A stretch of DNA of 64,000 bases from Streptomyces luomodiensis (GTDB lineage Bacteria > Actinomycetota > Actinomycetes > Streptomycetales > Streptomycetaceae). The DNA lies in contig NZ_CP117522.1 in assembly GCF_031679605.1 (NCBI RefSeq), forward strand, positions 2,728,001 through 2,792,000. The letters run 5' to 3'. Shown in pieces: positions 35,402-46,793 of this stretch. The notes under the pieces were generated by a model. The model did not search any database. It was not told where the DNA came from and saw only the letters and a program-made list of their open reading frames with translations. A program made the position numbers and the translations under genes. Position 1 is the first letter of the stretch. Every line of letters begins with the position of its first letter.

Positions 35402-35703
35402 GGAGACATGCTGCCCTACGTGCGGCGGGCCGCACACGGGTGGGAAGTGGTTGCCCGGCGCGGCCGGGCCCCGGACGCACTACCGGAGTGCGCCCCGGGG
35501 GTGCCCAGCCGGGGGCACGCCGACCATTGACCACGGCCGCATGGGGCCCGGCGCCGTACTGCCGCCGTCACGGATGCGGCCGCGTGAACGGACCTACAGC
35601 CGCGGCCGGGCGGGCGGGGAGCAGCCGCTGCCGCGCAGTGGCCCAGGCCGGCGTGGTCGCTCCGCGTCGGCGCCGAGCAACGTGACGTCACTGCGAGCCG
35701 GGG
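35402..35703. other. Intergenic region upstream of pepN
   Basis: 302 bases without a recognisable gene. It contains short GC-rich inverted repeats (for example around GCCCGGCGCGGCCGGGC) and the palindrome TGACGTCA near the chorismate mutase stop. It should hold the pepN promoter, but no clear -35/-10 pair stands out. Confidence 0.35.
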
Positions 35704-36057
35704 TCAGGAGCGGGCGATGGTCTCGTGGTGCCGGATGACCTCGGCGATGATGAAGTTGAGCAGCTTCTCGGCGAAGCCGGGGTCGAGCTTGGCGCTCTCG
35801 GCGAGCTGGCGCAGCCGGGTGATCTGGCGGGCCTCACGGGCCGGGTCGGCCGGGGGGAGCCGGTGGGCGGCCTTGAGGTGGCCGACCTGCTGGGTGCATT
35901 TGAAGCGCTCGGCGAGCATGTGGACCACGGCCGCGTCGATGTTGTCGATGCTCTCGCGCAGCCGGGTCAGCTCGTCGAAGACGGCCGGGTCGATGCTCTC
36001 GGTGTCCCCCGGCGTCACCGGCTGGTCGGCGGTGCGGTCGCTCGTGCTGTGCGTCAT
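35704..36057 (-). CDS. Chorismate mutase (AroQ class)
   Basis: 117 residues, an all-helical AroQ-type mutase that converts chorismate to prephenate for Phe/Tyr synthesis. The pattern TRLRESIDNIDAAVVHMLAERFK, then QVGHLKAAHRLPPADPAREA and a C-terminal NFIIAEVIRHHE is typical, with the active-site Arg, Lys and Glu positions conserved by eye. An ATG at 36057 is used; the much longer frame upstream runs into the minisatellite and is not real. Separated from the trp genes by about 16 kb. Confidence 0.88.
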   Translation of the reverse strand: MTHSTSDRTADQPVTPGDTESIDPAVFDELTRLRESIDNIDAAVVHMLAERFKCTQQVGHLKAAHRLPPADPAREARQITRLRQLAESAKLDPGFAEKLLNFIIAEVIRHHETIARS

Positions 36058-36289
36058 GCCTCCAGAGCCTACTTTTCCCGGGGCCGGCTCGGCTTCGGGT
36101 CCGGAGTGCGGACGGAGCGCGGACCGCCCCGACCCCTGTGGGGGGTTCGGATCGGCCCTGCGGGGGGCCGGAACGGGGGCGGGGCGGTCGCGGGGAGGGC
36201 CGCTCCCGGTACGGCGCCTCACCATGGAGGAGGGGCCTGAGCGGGGAGAGGTTCCCTTTCGGACCCGGCTTTCCCGCCGCCGCTTCCGG

Positions 36290-37200
36290 ACGGAGCCACT
36301 CCGGGTGAGCCCGGCCGCTCCGGACGGGGCCACGCCCCGGCCGGGCTCGCGGCAGCCCGCGCGGCCGGGATACGGGACGTGCCGCGCCGGGCCCGAGCCA
36401 CTCCGGACGGGATCGTCCCGAACGGCGCCACCCCGGCCCCGAGCCACTCCGGACGGAGCCACTCCGGGTGAGCCCGGCCGCTCCGGACGGGGCCACGCCC
36501 CGGCCGGGCTCGCGGCAGCCCGCGCGGCCGGGATACGGGACGTGCCGCGCCGGGCCCGAGCCACTCCGGACGGGATCGTCCCGAACGGGGCCACTCCGGC
36601 CCCGAGCCACTCCGGACGGAGTCGCGACCGGACGGAGTCGTGCTGGGCCCGAGCCGCTCTGGGCGGAGTCGCGGCCGGACGAAGTCGTGCCGGGCCCGAG
36701 CCACTCCGGACGGAGCCACGCCCCGGCCAGGCTCGCGGCAAGCCGCGCGGCCGGGATACGGAACCCTGCCGCGCGCCGGCCCCGAGCCACTCCGGACGGA
36801 GTCGCGGCCGGACGGCCAGCCGTGCCGGACCCGAGCCACTCCGGGCAGAGCCACGCCCCGGCCAGGCTCGCGGCAGCCCGCGCGGCCGGGATACGGAACC
36901 CTGCCGCGCGCCGGCCCCGAGCCACTCCGGACGGAGTCGCGGCCGGACGGCCAGCCGTGCCGGACCCGAGCCACTCCGGGCAGAGCCACGCCCCGGCCAG
37001 GCTCGCGGCAGCCCGCGCGGCCGGGATACGGAACCCTGCCGCGCGCCGGCCCCGAGCCACTCCGGACGGAGTCGCGGCCGGACGGCCAGCCGTGCCGGAC
37101 CCGAGCCACTCCGGGCAGAGCCACGCCCCGGCCAGGCTCGCGGCAGCCCGCGCGGCCGGGAAGCGGAACCTGCCACGCCGGGCCCGAGCCGCTCCGGACT
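36290..37200. repeat. 0.9-kb GC-rich minisatellite between chorismate mutase and the VOC gene
   Basis: The region is built from variants of GAGCCACTCCGGACGGAG. At higher order it holds two nearly identical 163-bp units starting at 36301 and 36464, a diverged ~133-bp copy from 36648, and three nearly identical 135-bp units starting at 36781, 36916 and 37051. Many cores contain the inverted repeat CTCCG-GAC-GGAG. All frames are open over long distances because the unit lacks stop codons, which produces spurious long ORFs. No gene is supported in 36058-37211. Confidence 0.95.
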
Positions 37201-37211
37201 AGGGTTCCGGC

Positions 37212-37592
37212 ATGATCGCGACGCTTCAGTGCACCGTCATCGACTGTCCCGACCCCGCCGCACTGGCCGCCTTCTACGGGCGGATCCTGGGCTGGCGGGT
37301 GGACGACAGCGATCCGGAGTGGGCGACCCTGACGGCCGAGGACGGCCGGCGGCTGGCCTTTCAGCTCGCGCCGGACCATCAGCCGCCGCGCTGGCCGGAC
37401 CCGGCCCGTCCGCAGCAGATCCATCTGGACTTCGATGTGGAAACGCGCGCGGACGCGGAGCGGGCGCAGCGGGACCTGATCGGGCTCGGGGCGACGTTTC
37501 TGCACGACAGCGGTGGGGAGCGCAGCGGCTTCCGGGTCTTCAGCGATCCGGCGGGGCATCCGTTCTGCATCTGCTACGGACAAACCGGATAG
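37212..37592 (+). CDS. VOC-family (glyoxalase-like) protein
   Basis: 126 residues with the paired beta-alpha-beta-beta-beta modules of the vicinal oxygen chelate fold: CPDPAALAAFYGRILGW in the first half and FRVFSDPAGHPFCICY in the second. The second-half ending DPAGHPFCI is typical of glyoxalase_6-type proteins. Possible metal ligands are present, but the reaction cannot be assigned; members include glyoxalases, dioxygenases and antibiotic-binding proteins. ATG 37212 lies directly downstream of the minisatellite with only a poor ribosome site, so its promoter must lie within or beside the repeats. Confidence 0.85.
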   Translation: MIATLQCTVIDCPDPAALAAFYGRILGWRVDDSDPEWATLTAEDGRRLAFQLAPDHQPPRWPDPARPQQIHLDFDVETRADAERAQRDLIGLGATFLHDSGGERSGFRVFSDPAGHPFCICYGQTG

Positions 37593-37614
37593 ATCTAACA
37601 GACCCGATAGGGCA

Positions 37615-37664
37615 GGCAGAGCCGGCCGGGGCCGCCCGAAGGCCGGGTCCCGGTCGGCTCTGCC
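37615..37664. terminator. Bidirectional terminator between VOC and trypsin-like genes
   Basis: GGCAGAGCCGGCCGG (37615-37629) pairs with 37650-37664 with one G-U. The hairpin lies between convergent stops. Confidence 0.75.
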
Positions 37665-37692
37665 CCCGCGCTGCGGCGGGGCCGCTGACGGG

Positions 37693-38598
<906 letters not shown>

Positions 38599-38727
38599 TT
38601 ATCCGGAGCCGATGATCCGGATGACAAGGGTTGGTTTCCGGCCAGCGCGGCCTCCCCACCGCCGCGGCGAACGGCCGTAAGGTTGACGCCGGACAGGGCG
38701 CGCGGACGACGGCACGGGGGTGACGGC

Positions 38728-39618
38728 GTGGCGGCACCGGGCAGCGACATCGAGCACGGCTATCCCCACCTGGACACCATCCGGGCCGCGATCACCGCGC
38801 TCTACCACCGGCTGTCCCGCGACACCGTGGACACCTTCGGGCTCAGCGTGCTCCCCGGCGATGTGGCCTTCTCCGACCAGGACGACCTCTACCTGGGCGT
38901 GCAGCGGGTCGCCCGGGTCATGGTGCAGCATCTGCGGCTGCCCGAGGCCCGGATGATCGTGAGCTTCCGGGAGATGCGGCATGCGGGGAATGTGGACCTC
39001 GCCGCGGGCCCGGAGTACTTCATCGAGCTCAACTCCCGCTTCAAGACGCACCGCAGGGACATCGGCGCGGCCCTCGCCCATGAGGTCACGCATGTGTATC
39101 TGCACCGGCTGGATCTGTCGTTCCCCGGCACCCGCGACAACGAAATCCTCACCGACACCACCGCCGCCTATCTGGGCACGGGCTGGCTGCTGCTCGACGC
39201 CTACCGCCAGGACTCGCTCACCAGCCAGAAGCTGGGCTATCTGACGCCGGAGGAGTTCGGCTATGTGCTGGCCAAGCGGGCGCTGCTGTTCGCCGAGGAC
39301 CCGTCCCCCTGGTTCACCTCTCCCCAGGCGTACGAGGCGTACGCCAAGGGGCTGGAGCTGGCCCGCCGCGACCAGGCCCAGCCGCCGCTGGCCGCCGCCG
39401 GCTGGACCGGCCGCCGCCGCTACGCCAAGGACCGCCGGTCGGCCCGGTCCGACCATCCCTCCCCCACCACCGGAGGCGACTACGCCTTCGACGGCGGCCC
39501 TCCGCTGAGCGTCTCCTTCCCCTGCCCGACCTGCCGTCAGCGCATCCGGGTCCCGGTGCGCGGCCGGCTGCGGGCCCGCTGCGGGCTGTGCCGGACGGTG
39601 CTGGAATGCGACACCTGA
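38728..39618 (+). CDS. Putative zinc metallopeptidase (HExxH) with C-terminal zinc ribbon
   Basis: 296 residues. The zincin motif AHEVTHVYLHRLDLS sits mid-protein, followed by NEILTDTTAAYLGTGWLLL, where an acidic third ligand is plausible. The last ~50 residues form a CxxC...CxxC ribbon (CPTCRQRIRVPVRGRLRARC, then GLCRTVLEC). No signal peptide or membrane helix, so cytoplasmic. I do not recognise a named family; the pairing of an Imm-like HExxH core and a DNA/RNA-type ribbon is uncommon. GTG 38728 is chosen from the nearby GGGGG; TTG 38683 is an alternative. Confidence 0.7.
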   Translation: MAAPGSDIEHGYPHLDTIRAAITALYHRLSRDTVDTFGLSVLPGDVAFSDQDDLYLGVQRVARVMVQHLRLPEARMIVSFREMRHAGNVDLAAGPEYFIELNSRFKTHRRDIGAALAHEVTHVYLHRLDLSFPGTRDNEILTDTTAAYLGTGWLLLDAYRQDSLTSQKLGYLTPEEFGYVLAKRALLFAEDPSPWFTSPQAYEAYAKGLELARRDQAQPPLAAAGWTGRRRYAKDRRSARSDHPSPTTGGDYAFDGGPPLSVSFPCPTCRQRIRVPVRGRLRARCGLCRTVLECDT

Positions 39619-39637
39619 CGCGCCCTGACGCAGGTAC

Positions 39638-39787
39638 CACCTGACGCGGCACGACCTCACGCGGCAGGACCTGACCCGGCATGACCTGACGCGGCACGGC
39701 CTCACGCCGTACGACCTCACGCGGCAGGACCTGACACGGCACGACCTGACGCGATGCCACCTCACCCCGTACCACCTCACGCCGGCC
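39638..39787. repeat. 15-bp tandem repeat, 10 copies
   Basis: Ten consecutive 15-bp units of consensus GACCTGACGCGGCAC run from 39638 to 39787, starting 20 bases after the metallopeptidase stop. Units alternate CTGACG and CTCACG. The length is a multiple of three, so it is open in several frames, but nothing else suggests coding. Confidence 0.93.
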
Positions 39788-39870
39788 ACTTACGCGGGAC
39801 GGCACCCGACGCCGGACCGGCCGGTCGTCGTGCGCGCTTCGAGCGTGCTCGACGTCGTACGCTCGCCTGC

Positions 39871-40344
39871 ATGAGTCCCACCATCGCCACCAACACCCGT
39901 GTCGGCCTCGACGAGCTGCTGGAGTTCGTACGCCCGCGCCACCGTGCGCTGCTGATGACCCGCCGGGCCGACGGCTCGCCCCAGGCGTCCCCGCTGACCT
40001 GCGGAGTCGACGACTCCGGCCGTATCGTCGTGTCCACCTACCCCGAGCGCGCCAAGGTGCGCAACGCCAAGCGCGACCCGGCCGTGAGCGTCGTCGTGCT
40101 GTCCGACGAGTGGAACGGCCCCTGGGTGCAGATCGACGGCACCGCCGAGGTGATCGATCCCCCGGAGTCCGTGGAGCCGCTGGTCGAGTACTACCGCAAC
40201 ATCGCGGGCGAGCACCCGGACTGGGACGAGTACCGCGAGGCCATGCGCAAGCAGGGCAAGTCGCTGATCCGTATCACCCCCGAACGCTGGGGTCCGGTCG
40301 CCACCGGCGGCTTCCCGGCCCGGCTGGTGGAGAGCGGGTCCTGA
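39871..40344 (+). CDS. PPOX-class F420/FMN-dependent oxidoreductase
   Basis: 157 residues of the split beta-barrel flavin/F420-binding family (TIGR03618-like). Features are LLEFVRPRHRALLMTRRADG at the N terminus, SPLTCGVDDSGRIVVST, then the phosphate-binding KVRNAKRDPAVSVVVLSD and the end GKSLIRITPERWG. It likely reduces or binds a small substrate with F420H2 or FMN; the substrate is unknown. ATG 39871 is the start; the promoter would have to lie in or next to the 15-bp array. Confidence 0.87.
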   Translation: MSPTIATNTRVGLDELLEFVRPRHRALLMTRRADGSPQASPLTCGVDDSGRIVVSTYPERAKVRNAKRDPAVSVVVLSDEWNGPWVQIDGTAEVIDPPESVEPLVEYYRNIAGEHPDWDEYREAMRKQGKSLIRITPERWGPVATGGFPARLVESGS

Positions 40345-40375
40345 GGCCTCGGCACCGCCCCGCGCGCCCGTGAAC

Positions 40376-40479
40376 GCCATACGGCGCCCGCCCCCGGGGA
40401 ATGGGGGAAGGCGCCGTACGGCCGGTCCGTACGCCGTTGTACGGACGTCAGATCCGGGACCTCCGGGAGAGCCCGGAGG
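40376..40479. terminator. Three successive hairpins between the PPOX gene and gltD
   Basis: A long hairpin (40376-40388 with 40410-40422, one mismatch, with an inner CCCCC/GGGGG stem) is followed by GTCCGTAC/GTACGGAC (40425-40446) and CCTCCGGG/CCCGGAGG (40460-40479). Together they should stop the convergent transcripts. Confidence 0.7.
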
Positions 40480-40500
40480 GTCACCCGCGGTGAAGCGCGG

Positions 40501-41961
40501 TCAGACCGCGAGGGCCCGGTCGGTGGGGCGGATCGGGGCGGGCAGCTCGCTGGCCCCGGTCAGGTAGCGGTCCACCCCGCGCGCCGCGGAGCGGCCCTCG
40601 GCGATGGCCCAGACGATCAGCGACTGGCCGCGGCCCGCGTCACCGGCCACGAAGACACCGGGCACGTTGGTGGCGAAGTCGGCGTCGCGCGCGATGTTGC
40701 CGCGCTGGTCCAGCTCCAGACCGAACTGCTCGACCAGGCCGTTCTTCTGGTCGGTGCCGGTGAAGCCCATGGCGAGGGTGACCAGCTGGGCCGGGATCTT
40801 CCGCTCGGTGCCCGGCTTCTGCTCCAGCTTGCCGTCCTTGAACTCCACCTCGATCAGGTGCAGCCACTGGACGTTGCCGTCCTCGTCGCCCTCGAAGTGG
40901 GTGGTGGAGACGGAGTAGAGCCGCTCGCCGCCCTCCTCGTGGGCCGAGGTGACCTTGTAGAGCATCGGGAAGGTCGGCCAGGGCTGGTTGGCGTTCCGCT
41001 CGTCGCCGGGCTTCGGCATGATCTCCAGCTGGGTGACGGAGGCGGCACCCTGCCGGTGGGCGGTGCCGACGCAGTCCGCGCCGGTATCACCGCCGCCGAT
41101 GACCACGACGTGCTTGCCCTCGGCGGTGATCGGGGACGTGGTGAGGTCGCCCTCCTGCACCTTGTTGGCCAGCGGCAGGTACTCCATCGCGAAGTGGATG
41201 CCGTTCAGCTCCCGGCCCGGCACGGGCAGGTCGCGCGAGGTGGTGGCGCCGGCCGCGATGACCACGGCGTCGTACCGCTTGCGGAGCTTGGCGGCGTCGA
41301 TGTCGCGGCCGATCTCCGTCTCGGTGCGGAACTTGGTGCCCTCCGCGCGCATCTGCTCGATACGCCGGTTGATGTGCCGCTTCTCCATCTTGAACTCGGG
41401 GATGCCGTAGCGCAGCAGCCCGCCGATGCGGTCGGCCCGCTCGTAGACGGCGACCGTGTGGCCGGCCCGGGTCAGCTGCTGGGCGGCGGCCAGGCCGGCC
41501 GGTCCCGAGCCGATGACGGCGACGGTCTTGCCGCTGAGCCGCTCCGGCGGCTGCGGGGTGACATCGCCGGCGTCCCACGCCTTGTCGATGATGGTGACCT
41601 CGACGTTCTTGATGGTCACCGGCGGCTGGTTGATGCCGAGCACACAGGCCGACTCGCACGGGGCCGGGCACAGCCGCCCGGTGAACTCCGGGAAGTTGTT
41701 GGTCGCGTGCAGCCGCTCGCTGGCCTCGCGCCAGTCCTCCCGGTAGGCGTAGTCGTTCCACTCGGGGATGAGGTTCCCCAGCGGACAGCCGTTGTGACAG
41801 AACGGGATGCCACAGTCCATGCACCGGCCGGCCTGCTTGCTGATGATCGGCAGCAGCGAACCGGGGACGTAGACCTCGTTCCAGTCCTTGACGCGCTCGC
41901 CCACCGGACGGGTCTTGGCGACCTCGCGGTCAGTGGACAGGAAGCCCTTGGGGTCAGCCAT
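40501..41961 (-). CDS. gltD: Glutamate synthase small subunit (NADPH-GOGAT) GltD
   Basis: 486 residues. N-terminal Cys groups [17 protein letters not shown] and [12 protein letters not shown] bind two [4Fe-4S] clusters. The FAD fingerprint [15 protein letters not shown] and NADPH fingerprint [13 protein letters not shown] follow. It takes electrons from NAD(P)H for the reductive step in GltB, making glutamate from 2-oxoglutarate and glutamine. ATG 41961 overlaps the end of gltB by eight bases, so the two are translationally coupled. The C-terminal [19 protein letters not shown] is typical. Confidence 0.97.
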   Translation of the reverse strand: MADPKGFLSTDREVAKTRPVGERVKDWNEVYVPGSLLPIISKQAGRCMDCGIPFCHNGCPLGNLIPEWNDYAYREDWREASERLHATNNFPEFTGRLCPAPCESACVLGINQPPVTIKNVEVTIIDKAWDAGDVTPQPPERLSGKTVAVIGSGPAGLAAAQQLTRAGHTVAVYERADRIGGLLRYGIPEFKMEKRHINRRIEQMRAEGTKFRTETEIGRDIDAAKLRKRYDAVVIAAGATTSRDLPVPGRELNGIHFAMEYLPLANKVQEGDLTTSPITAEGKHVVVIGGGDTGADCVGTAHRQGAASVTQLEIMPKPGDERNANQPWPTFPMLYKVTSAHEEGGERLYSVSTTHFEGDEDGNVQWLHLIEVEFKDGKLEQKPGTERKIPAQLVTLAMGFTGTDQKNGLVEQFGLELDQRGNIARDADFATNVPGVFVAGDAGRGQSLIVWAIAEGRSAARGVDRYLTGASELPAPIRPTDRALAV

Positions 41962-44900
41962 TGATCGCCGCCTCCATCATCTTCTCGTGGGTCTCGGACT
42001 CGGAGAGCCCGGCACGCTCGGCGGCTTCCTTGGCGGCGAGCACGGCCTGGTACGTAGCAGGGATGATCTTGCTGAAGCGCGGGAGGGCGGCCTCCCAGTC
42101 GTCGAGCAGCGCACCCGCGACGGTGGAGCCGGTCTCCTCGTGGTGGCGGCGCACCGCGTCGTGCAGCCACCGCTTGTCGGCGTCGTCCAGCCCACCGACG
42201 GCATCCCGGAGGTCGCCGTTGACGTTGTCCCGGTCGAGGTCGATCACGTACGCGACACCGCCGGACATACCCGCCGCGAAGTTCCGGCCGGTGGGTCCGA
42301 GGACGACGGCGTGGCCGCCGGTCATGTACTCACAGCCGTGGTCGCCCACGCCCTCGGAGACGACCGTGGCGCCGGAGTTGCGGACGCAGAACCGCTCGCC
42401 GACCCGGCCGCGCAGGTACATCTCACCGCCGGTCGCACCGTACGCGAGGGTGTTGCCCGCGATGGTCGAGTACTCGGCGAGGTGGTCCGCGCTCCGGTCC
42501 GGGCGGACCACGATCCGGCCACCGGAGAGGCCCTTGCCCACGTAGTCATTGGCGTCGCCCTCGAGCCGCAGCGTGACACCGCGGGGCACGAACGCGCCGA
42601 AGGACTGGCCGGCCGAACCGGTGAAGGTGATGTCGATGGTGTCGTCGGGCAGGCCCGCGCCGCCGAACTTCCGGGTCACCTCATGGCCGAGCATGGTGCC
42701 CACGGTCCGGTTGATGTTGCGGATCGCGACCTGGGCGCGGACCGGCTGGGCGGTCTCGGCGCTGTCGGCGTTCAGCGCGTCGGCCGCCAGCTTGATCAGC
42801 TGGTTGTCCAGCGCCTTGGCCAGGCCGTGGTCCTGCTCGACCGCCTGGTGGCGGACGGCGCCCTCGGGCAGCTCGGGCACGTACAGCAGCGGGGCGAGGT
42901 CCAGTCCTTGCGCCTTCCAGTGCTGTACGGCGCGGGTGGTGTCCAGCAGCTCGGCGTGGCCGATGGCCTCGTCCAGCGTGCGGAAGCCCAGCTCGGCGAG
43001 GAGCTCGCGGACCTCCTCGGCGATGAACTCGAAGAAGTTCACCACGAACTCGGCCTTGCCGCTGTAGCGCTCGCGCAGCACCGGGTTCTGGGTGGCGATG
43101 CCGACCGGGCAGGTGTCCAGGTGGCAGACGCGCATCATCACACAGCCGGAGACGACCAGCGGCGCGGTGGCGAAGCCGAACTCCTCGGCACCGAGCAGGG
43201 CGGCGATGACCACGTCACGGCCGGTCTTCAGCTGGCCGTCGGTCTGCACCACGATACGGTCACGCAACCCGTTGAGCAGCAGCGTCTGCTGGGTCTCGGC
43301 GAGGCCGAGCTCCCAGGGGCCGCCCGCGTGCTTGAGCGAGGTGAGCGGCGAGGCGCCGGTGCCGCCGTCGTGGCCGGAGATCAGCACCACATCGGCGTGC
43401 GCCTTGGAGACACCCGCGGCCACGGTGCCGACGCCGACCTCGGAGACCAGCTTGACGTGGATGCGCGCCTGCGGGTTGGCGTTCTTCAGGTCGTGGATCA
43501 GCTGGGCCAGATCCTCGATCGAGTAGATGTCGTGGTGCGGCGGCGGGGAGATCAGGCCGACGCCCGGGGTGGAGTGCCGGGTCTTGGCGACCCACGGGTA
43601 GACCTTGTGGCCGGGCAGCTGACCGCCCTCACCGGGCTTGGCGCCCTGGGCCATCTTGATCTGGATGTCGTCGGAGTTGACCAGGTACTCGCTGGTCACA
43701 CCGAAGCGGCCGGAGGCCACCTGCTTGATCGACGACCGCCGGGCGGGGTCGTGCAGCCGGTCGGAGTCCTCGCCGCCCTCACCGGTGTTGGACTTGCCGC
43801 CCAGCTGGTTCATGGCGATGGCGAGGGTCTCGTGCGCCTCCTGGGAGATGGAGCCGTAACTCATGGCGCCGGTGGAGAACCGCTTGACGATCTCGCTGAC
43901 CGGCTCGACCTCGTCGATCGGGATCGAGGGGCGCTCGTTCTTGAAGGAGAACAGGCCGCGCAGCGTCATCAGCCGCTCGGACTGCTCGTTCACCCGGCCG
44001 GTGTACTTCTTGAAGATGTCGTAGCGACGCGACCGGGTGGAGTGCTGGAGCCGGAAGACCGTCTCGGGGTCGAAGAGGTGCGGCTCGCCCTCACGGCGCC
44101 ACTGGTACTCGCCGCCGATCTCCAGCGCCCGGTGGGCGGAGGGGACGCCGGAGGCGGGGTACGCCTTGGCGTGGCGGGCGGCGACCTCCTTGGCGACGAC
44201 GTCCAGGCCCGCGCCGCCGATCTTGGTGGCGGTGCCGTGGAAGTAGGTGTCCACGAAGGACTCGTCCAGACCGACGGCCTCGAAGACCTGCGCGCCCCGG
44301 TAGGAGGCCACGGTCGAGATGCCCATCTTGGACATGACCTTCAGGACGCCCTTGCCGAGCGCCTTGATCAGGTTCTTGATCGCGACCTCGGCCTCGACCC
44401 CGGGCAGGAAGGTGCCCGCCCGGACCAGGTCCTCGACCGACTCCATGGCCAGGTACGGGTTGACGGCCGCGGCCCCGTAGCCGATCAGCAGCGCGACATG
44501 GTGCACCTCGCGGACGTCGCCCGCCTCGACCAGCAGCCCCACCTGGGTGCGCTGCTTGGTGCGGATCAGGTGGTGGTGGACCGCGGAGGTGAGCAGCAGC
44601 GAGGGGATCGGGGCGTGCTCGGCGTCCGAGTGGCGGTCGGAGAGCACGATCAGCCGGGCGCCGTCCTCGATGGCGGCGTCGGCCTCGGCGCAGATCTCGT
44701 CCAGCCGGGCGGCGAGCGCCTGACCGCCGCCGCCGACCCGGTACAGGCCCGAGAGGGTCGCCGCCTTGAGGCCGGGCATGTCGCCGTCGGCGTTGATGTG
44801 GATGAGCTTGGCCAGCTCATCGTTGTCGATCACCGGGAAGGGCAGGGTAACGCTGCGACAGGAGGCCGCGGTCGGCTCCAGCAGATTGCCCTGCGGGCCC

Positions 44901-46504
44901 AGCGAGGAGATCAGCGAGGTGACCAGCTCCTCGCGGATCGCGTCCAGCGGCGGGTTGGTGACCTGCGCGAACAGCTGGGTGAAGTAGTCGAACAGCAGCC
45001 GCGGCCGCTCGGAAAGGGCGGCGATCGGCGAGTCGGTGCCCATCGAGCCGATCGGCTCGGCGCCGGTCTTGGCCATCGGCGCGAGCAGGACGCGCAGCTC
45101 CTCCTCGGTGTAGCCGAAGGTCTGCTGGCGGCGGGTGACCGAGGCGTGGGTGTGCACGATGTGCTCGCGCTCGGGCAGGTCGGCCAGGCCGATCAGACCG
45201 GCCTCGAGCCACTCGCCGTACGGCTGCTCGGCGGCCAGCTGGGCCTTGATCTCGTCGTCCTCGATGATGCGGTGCTCGACGGTGTCGACCAGGAACATCC
45301 GGCCCGGCTGGAGCCGGCCCTTGCGGACCACCTTGGCCGGGTCGATGTCCAGGACGCCGACCTCGGAGGAGAGCACGACCAGACCGTCGTCGGTGACCCA
45401 GTAGCGGCCGGGGCGCAGACCGTTGCGGTCCAGCACGGCGCCGACCTGGGTGCCGTCGGTGAAGGTGACACAGGCCGGGCCGTCCCAGGGCTCCATCATC
45501 GTGGAGTGGTACTGGTAGAAGGCGCGCCGGGCCGGGTCCATGGAGGGGTGGTTCTCCCACGCCTCGGGGACCATCATCAGCACCGAGTGCGGCAGCGAGC
45601 GGCCGCCGAGGTGGAGCAGCTCCAGGACCTCGTCGAAGGTCGCCGAGTCGGAGGCGTCCGGGGTGCAGATGGGGAAGACCCGCTCCAGCGCCTTGTCCCC
45701 GAACAGGTCGCTGACCAGCTGGGACTCCCGGGCACGCATCCAGTTGCGGTTGCCCTGGACGGTGTTGATCTCACCGTTGTGGGCGACGAAGCGGTACGGG
45801 TGGGCCAGCGGCCAGCTCGGGAAGGTGTTGGTGGAGAACCGGGAGTGGACCAGCGCGATGGCCGTGGCGAAGCGGCGGTCGGAGAGGTCCGGGAAGAACG
45901 GCTCCAGCTGTCCGGTGGTCAGCATGCCCTTGTAGACCAGGGTGCGGGAGGACAGCGAGGGGAAGTAGACCCCCGCCTCGCGCTCGGCACGCTTGCGCAG
46001 CATGAACGCCTTGCGGTCCAGGGCCACGCCGGTGCTGGTGCCGTCGGCCACGAAGAGCTGACGGAAGACGGGCATGGTGGCACGGGCCCCGTTGCCCAGC
46101 AGCTCGGGGGCGACGGGCACCTCGCGCCAGCCGAGGACGGTGAGCCCCTCGTCGGCGGCGAGCCGCTCGATCTGCTCCACGGCGGCCGCGCCCTCGGTCT
46201 CCCCCTCGGGGAGGAACGCGATGCCCACCGCGTAGGCACCGGCCTCGGGCAGCTCGAAGCCGGTCACACTGGCCCGCAGGAAGGCGTCCGGGACCTGGAC
46301 GAGGATGCCCGCACCATCGCCGGAGTCGGGCTCGGAACCGGTGGCGCCGCGGTGCTCGAGGTTCCTCAGCACGGTGAGAGCCTGCTCCACGAGCTCATGG
46401 CTGGCCTCGCCGGTGAGGGTCGCCACGAAGCCGACGCCACAGGCGTCGTGCTCATTGCGCGGGTCGTACATCCCCTGTCGGGCGGGGTGGGATGCAGAAC
46501 GCAT
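41954..46504 (-). CDS. gltB: Glutamate synthase large subunit GltB
   Basis: 1,516 residues. After a 21-residue propeptide comes the catalytic Cys22 (DACGVGFVA), which becomes the N terminus of the glutaminase domain. The FMN/2-oxoglutarate synthase domain follows, with Fe-S ligands in [13 protein letters not shown], then the beta-helical C-terminal domain ([21 protein letters not shown]). It transfers glutamine amide nitrogen to 2-oxoglutarate in nitrogen assimilation. ATG 46504 has a GGGAG site six bases upstream; ATG 46525 and the longer frame lack one. Possible GlnR sites lie upstream. Confidence 0.97.
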   Translation of the reverse strand: MRSASHPARQGMYDPRNEHDACGVGFVATLTGEASHELVEQALTVLRNLEHRGATGSEPDSGDGAGILVQVPDAFLRASVTGFELPEAGAYAVGIAFLPEGETEGAAAVEQIERLAADEGLTVLGWREVPVAPELLGNGARATMPVFRQLFVADGTSTGVALDRKAFMLRKRAEREAGVYFPSLSSRTLVYKGMLTTGQLEPFFPDLSDRRFATAIALVHSRFSTNTFPSWPLAHPYRFVAHNGEINTVQGNRNWMRARESQLVSDLFGDKALERVFPICTPDASDSATFDEVLELLHLGGRSLPHSVLMMVPEAWENHPSMDPARRAFYQYHSTMMEPWDGPACVTFTDGTQVGAVLDRNGLRPGRYWVTDDGLVVLSSEVGVLDIDPAKVVRKGRLQPGRMFLVDTVEHRIIEDDEIKAQLAAEQPYGEWLEAGLIGLADLPEREHIVHTHASVTRRQQTFGYTEEELRVLLAPMAKTGAEPIGSMGTDSPIAALSERPRLLFDYFTQLFAQVTNPPLDAIREELVTSLISSLGPQGNLLEPTAASCRSVTLPFPVIDNDELAKLIHINADGDMPGLKAATLSGLYRVGGGGQALAARLDEICAEADAAIEDGARLIVLSDRHSDAEHAPIPSLLLTSAVHHHLIRTKQRTQVGLLVEAGDVREVHHVALLIGYGAAAVNPYLAMESVEDLVRAGTFLPGVEAEVAIKNLIKALGKGVLKVMSKMGISTVASYRGAQVFEAVGLDESFVDTYFHGTATKIGGAGLDVVAKEVAARHAKAYPASGVPSAHRALEIGGEYQWRREGEPHLFDPETVFRLQHSTRSRRYDIFKKYTGRVNEQSERLMTLRGLFSFKNERPSIPIDEVEPVSEIVKRFSTGAMSYGSISQEAHETLAIAMNQLGGKSNTGEGGEDSDRLHDPARRSSIKQVASGRFGVTSEYLVNSDDIQIKMAQGAKPGEGGQLPGHKVYPWVAKTRHSTPGVGLISPPPHHDIYSIEDLAQLIHDLKNANPQARIHVKLVSEVGVGTVAAGVSKAHADVVLISGHDGGTGASPLTSLKHAGGPWELGLAETQQTLLLNGLRDRIVVQTDGQLKTGRDVVIAALLGAEEFGFATAPLVVSGCVMMRVCHLDTCPVGIATQNPVLRERYSGKAEFVVNFFEFIAEEVRELLAELGFRTLDEAIGHAELLDTTRAVQHWKAQGLDLAPLLYVPELPEGAVRHQAVEQDHGLAKALDNQLIKLAADALNADSAETAQPVRAQVAIRNINRTVGTMLGHEVTRKFGGAGLPDDTIDITFTGSAGQSFGAFVPRGVTLRLEGDANDYVGKGLSGGRIVVRPDRSADHLAEYSTIAGNTLAYGATGGEMYLRGRVGERFCVRNSGATVVSEGVGDHGCEYMTGGHAVVLGPTGRNFAAGMSGGVAYVIDLDRDNVNGDLRDAVGGLDDADKRWLHDAVRRHHEETGSTVAGALLDDWEAALPRFSKIIPATYQAVLAAKEAAERAGLSESETHEKMMEAAING

Positions 46505-46568
46505 CGGCTCTCCCGTCGTCGTCATGGCATTGTGCGTGTGCCGAGGGACGACGTTGGCCCTCCGCGAA

Positions 46569-46584
46569 ATTTCATGCAGGTTAC
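46569..46584 (-). promoter_or_regulatory. GlnR-like half site near gltB
   Basis: On the minus strand GTAAC-N6-GAAAT (46584 to 46569), 65-80 bases before the gltB start, fits the GlnR half site gTnAC-N6-GaAAc at nine of ten positions. Confidence 0.4.
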
Positions 46585-46755
46585 ATGATGAGCAGCTTCT
46601 CGGAAACCGGAAGTTCCGTTTCATCATGCGGACACCCCGGAGCGGGGTGACGTCAGGCGATGCAGGCGATACGGGCAAGAACGGACCGAGCGACCGACGT
46701 CGCCAAGGCGCTGATCGGGCGACACTGCCCAAGCGCTTCGGGCTTATGCCCGCCT

Positions 46756-46793
46756 GTAAAAGGATCGAAACCGTCGAGTAACGGCGTAATTAT
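46756..46793 (+). promoter_or_regulatory. GlnR-box-like site upstream of gltB
   Basis: GTAAA-N6-GAAAC-N6-GTAAC-N6-ATTAT matches the Streptomyces GlnR consensus gTnAc-N6-GaAAc-N6-gTnAc-N6-GaAAc well in the first three boxes and poorly in the fourth. It is about 255 bases upstream of the gltB start. Confidence 0.5.

Noticed and set aside
36290..37200. Possible CRISPR array
   Set aside because: Units are contiguous or irregular and GC-rich, with no unique spacers of constant length and no cas genes. The arrays at 8963 and 39638 are direct tandems for the same reason.
35704..37583. Several long Arg/Ser/Gly/Pro frames with repeating peptides over the minisatellite
   Set aside because: They exist in many frames at once because the DNA repeat lacks stops; no ribosome sites or domains.
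41888..46588. 1,566-residue plus-strand frame opposite gltB
   Set aside because: Antisense shadow; gltB has all family motifs.
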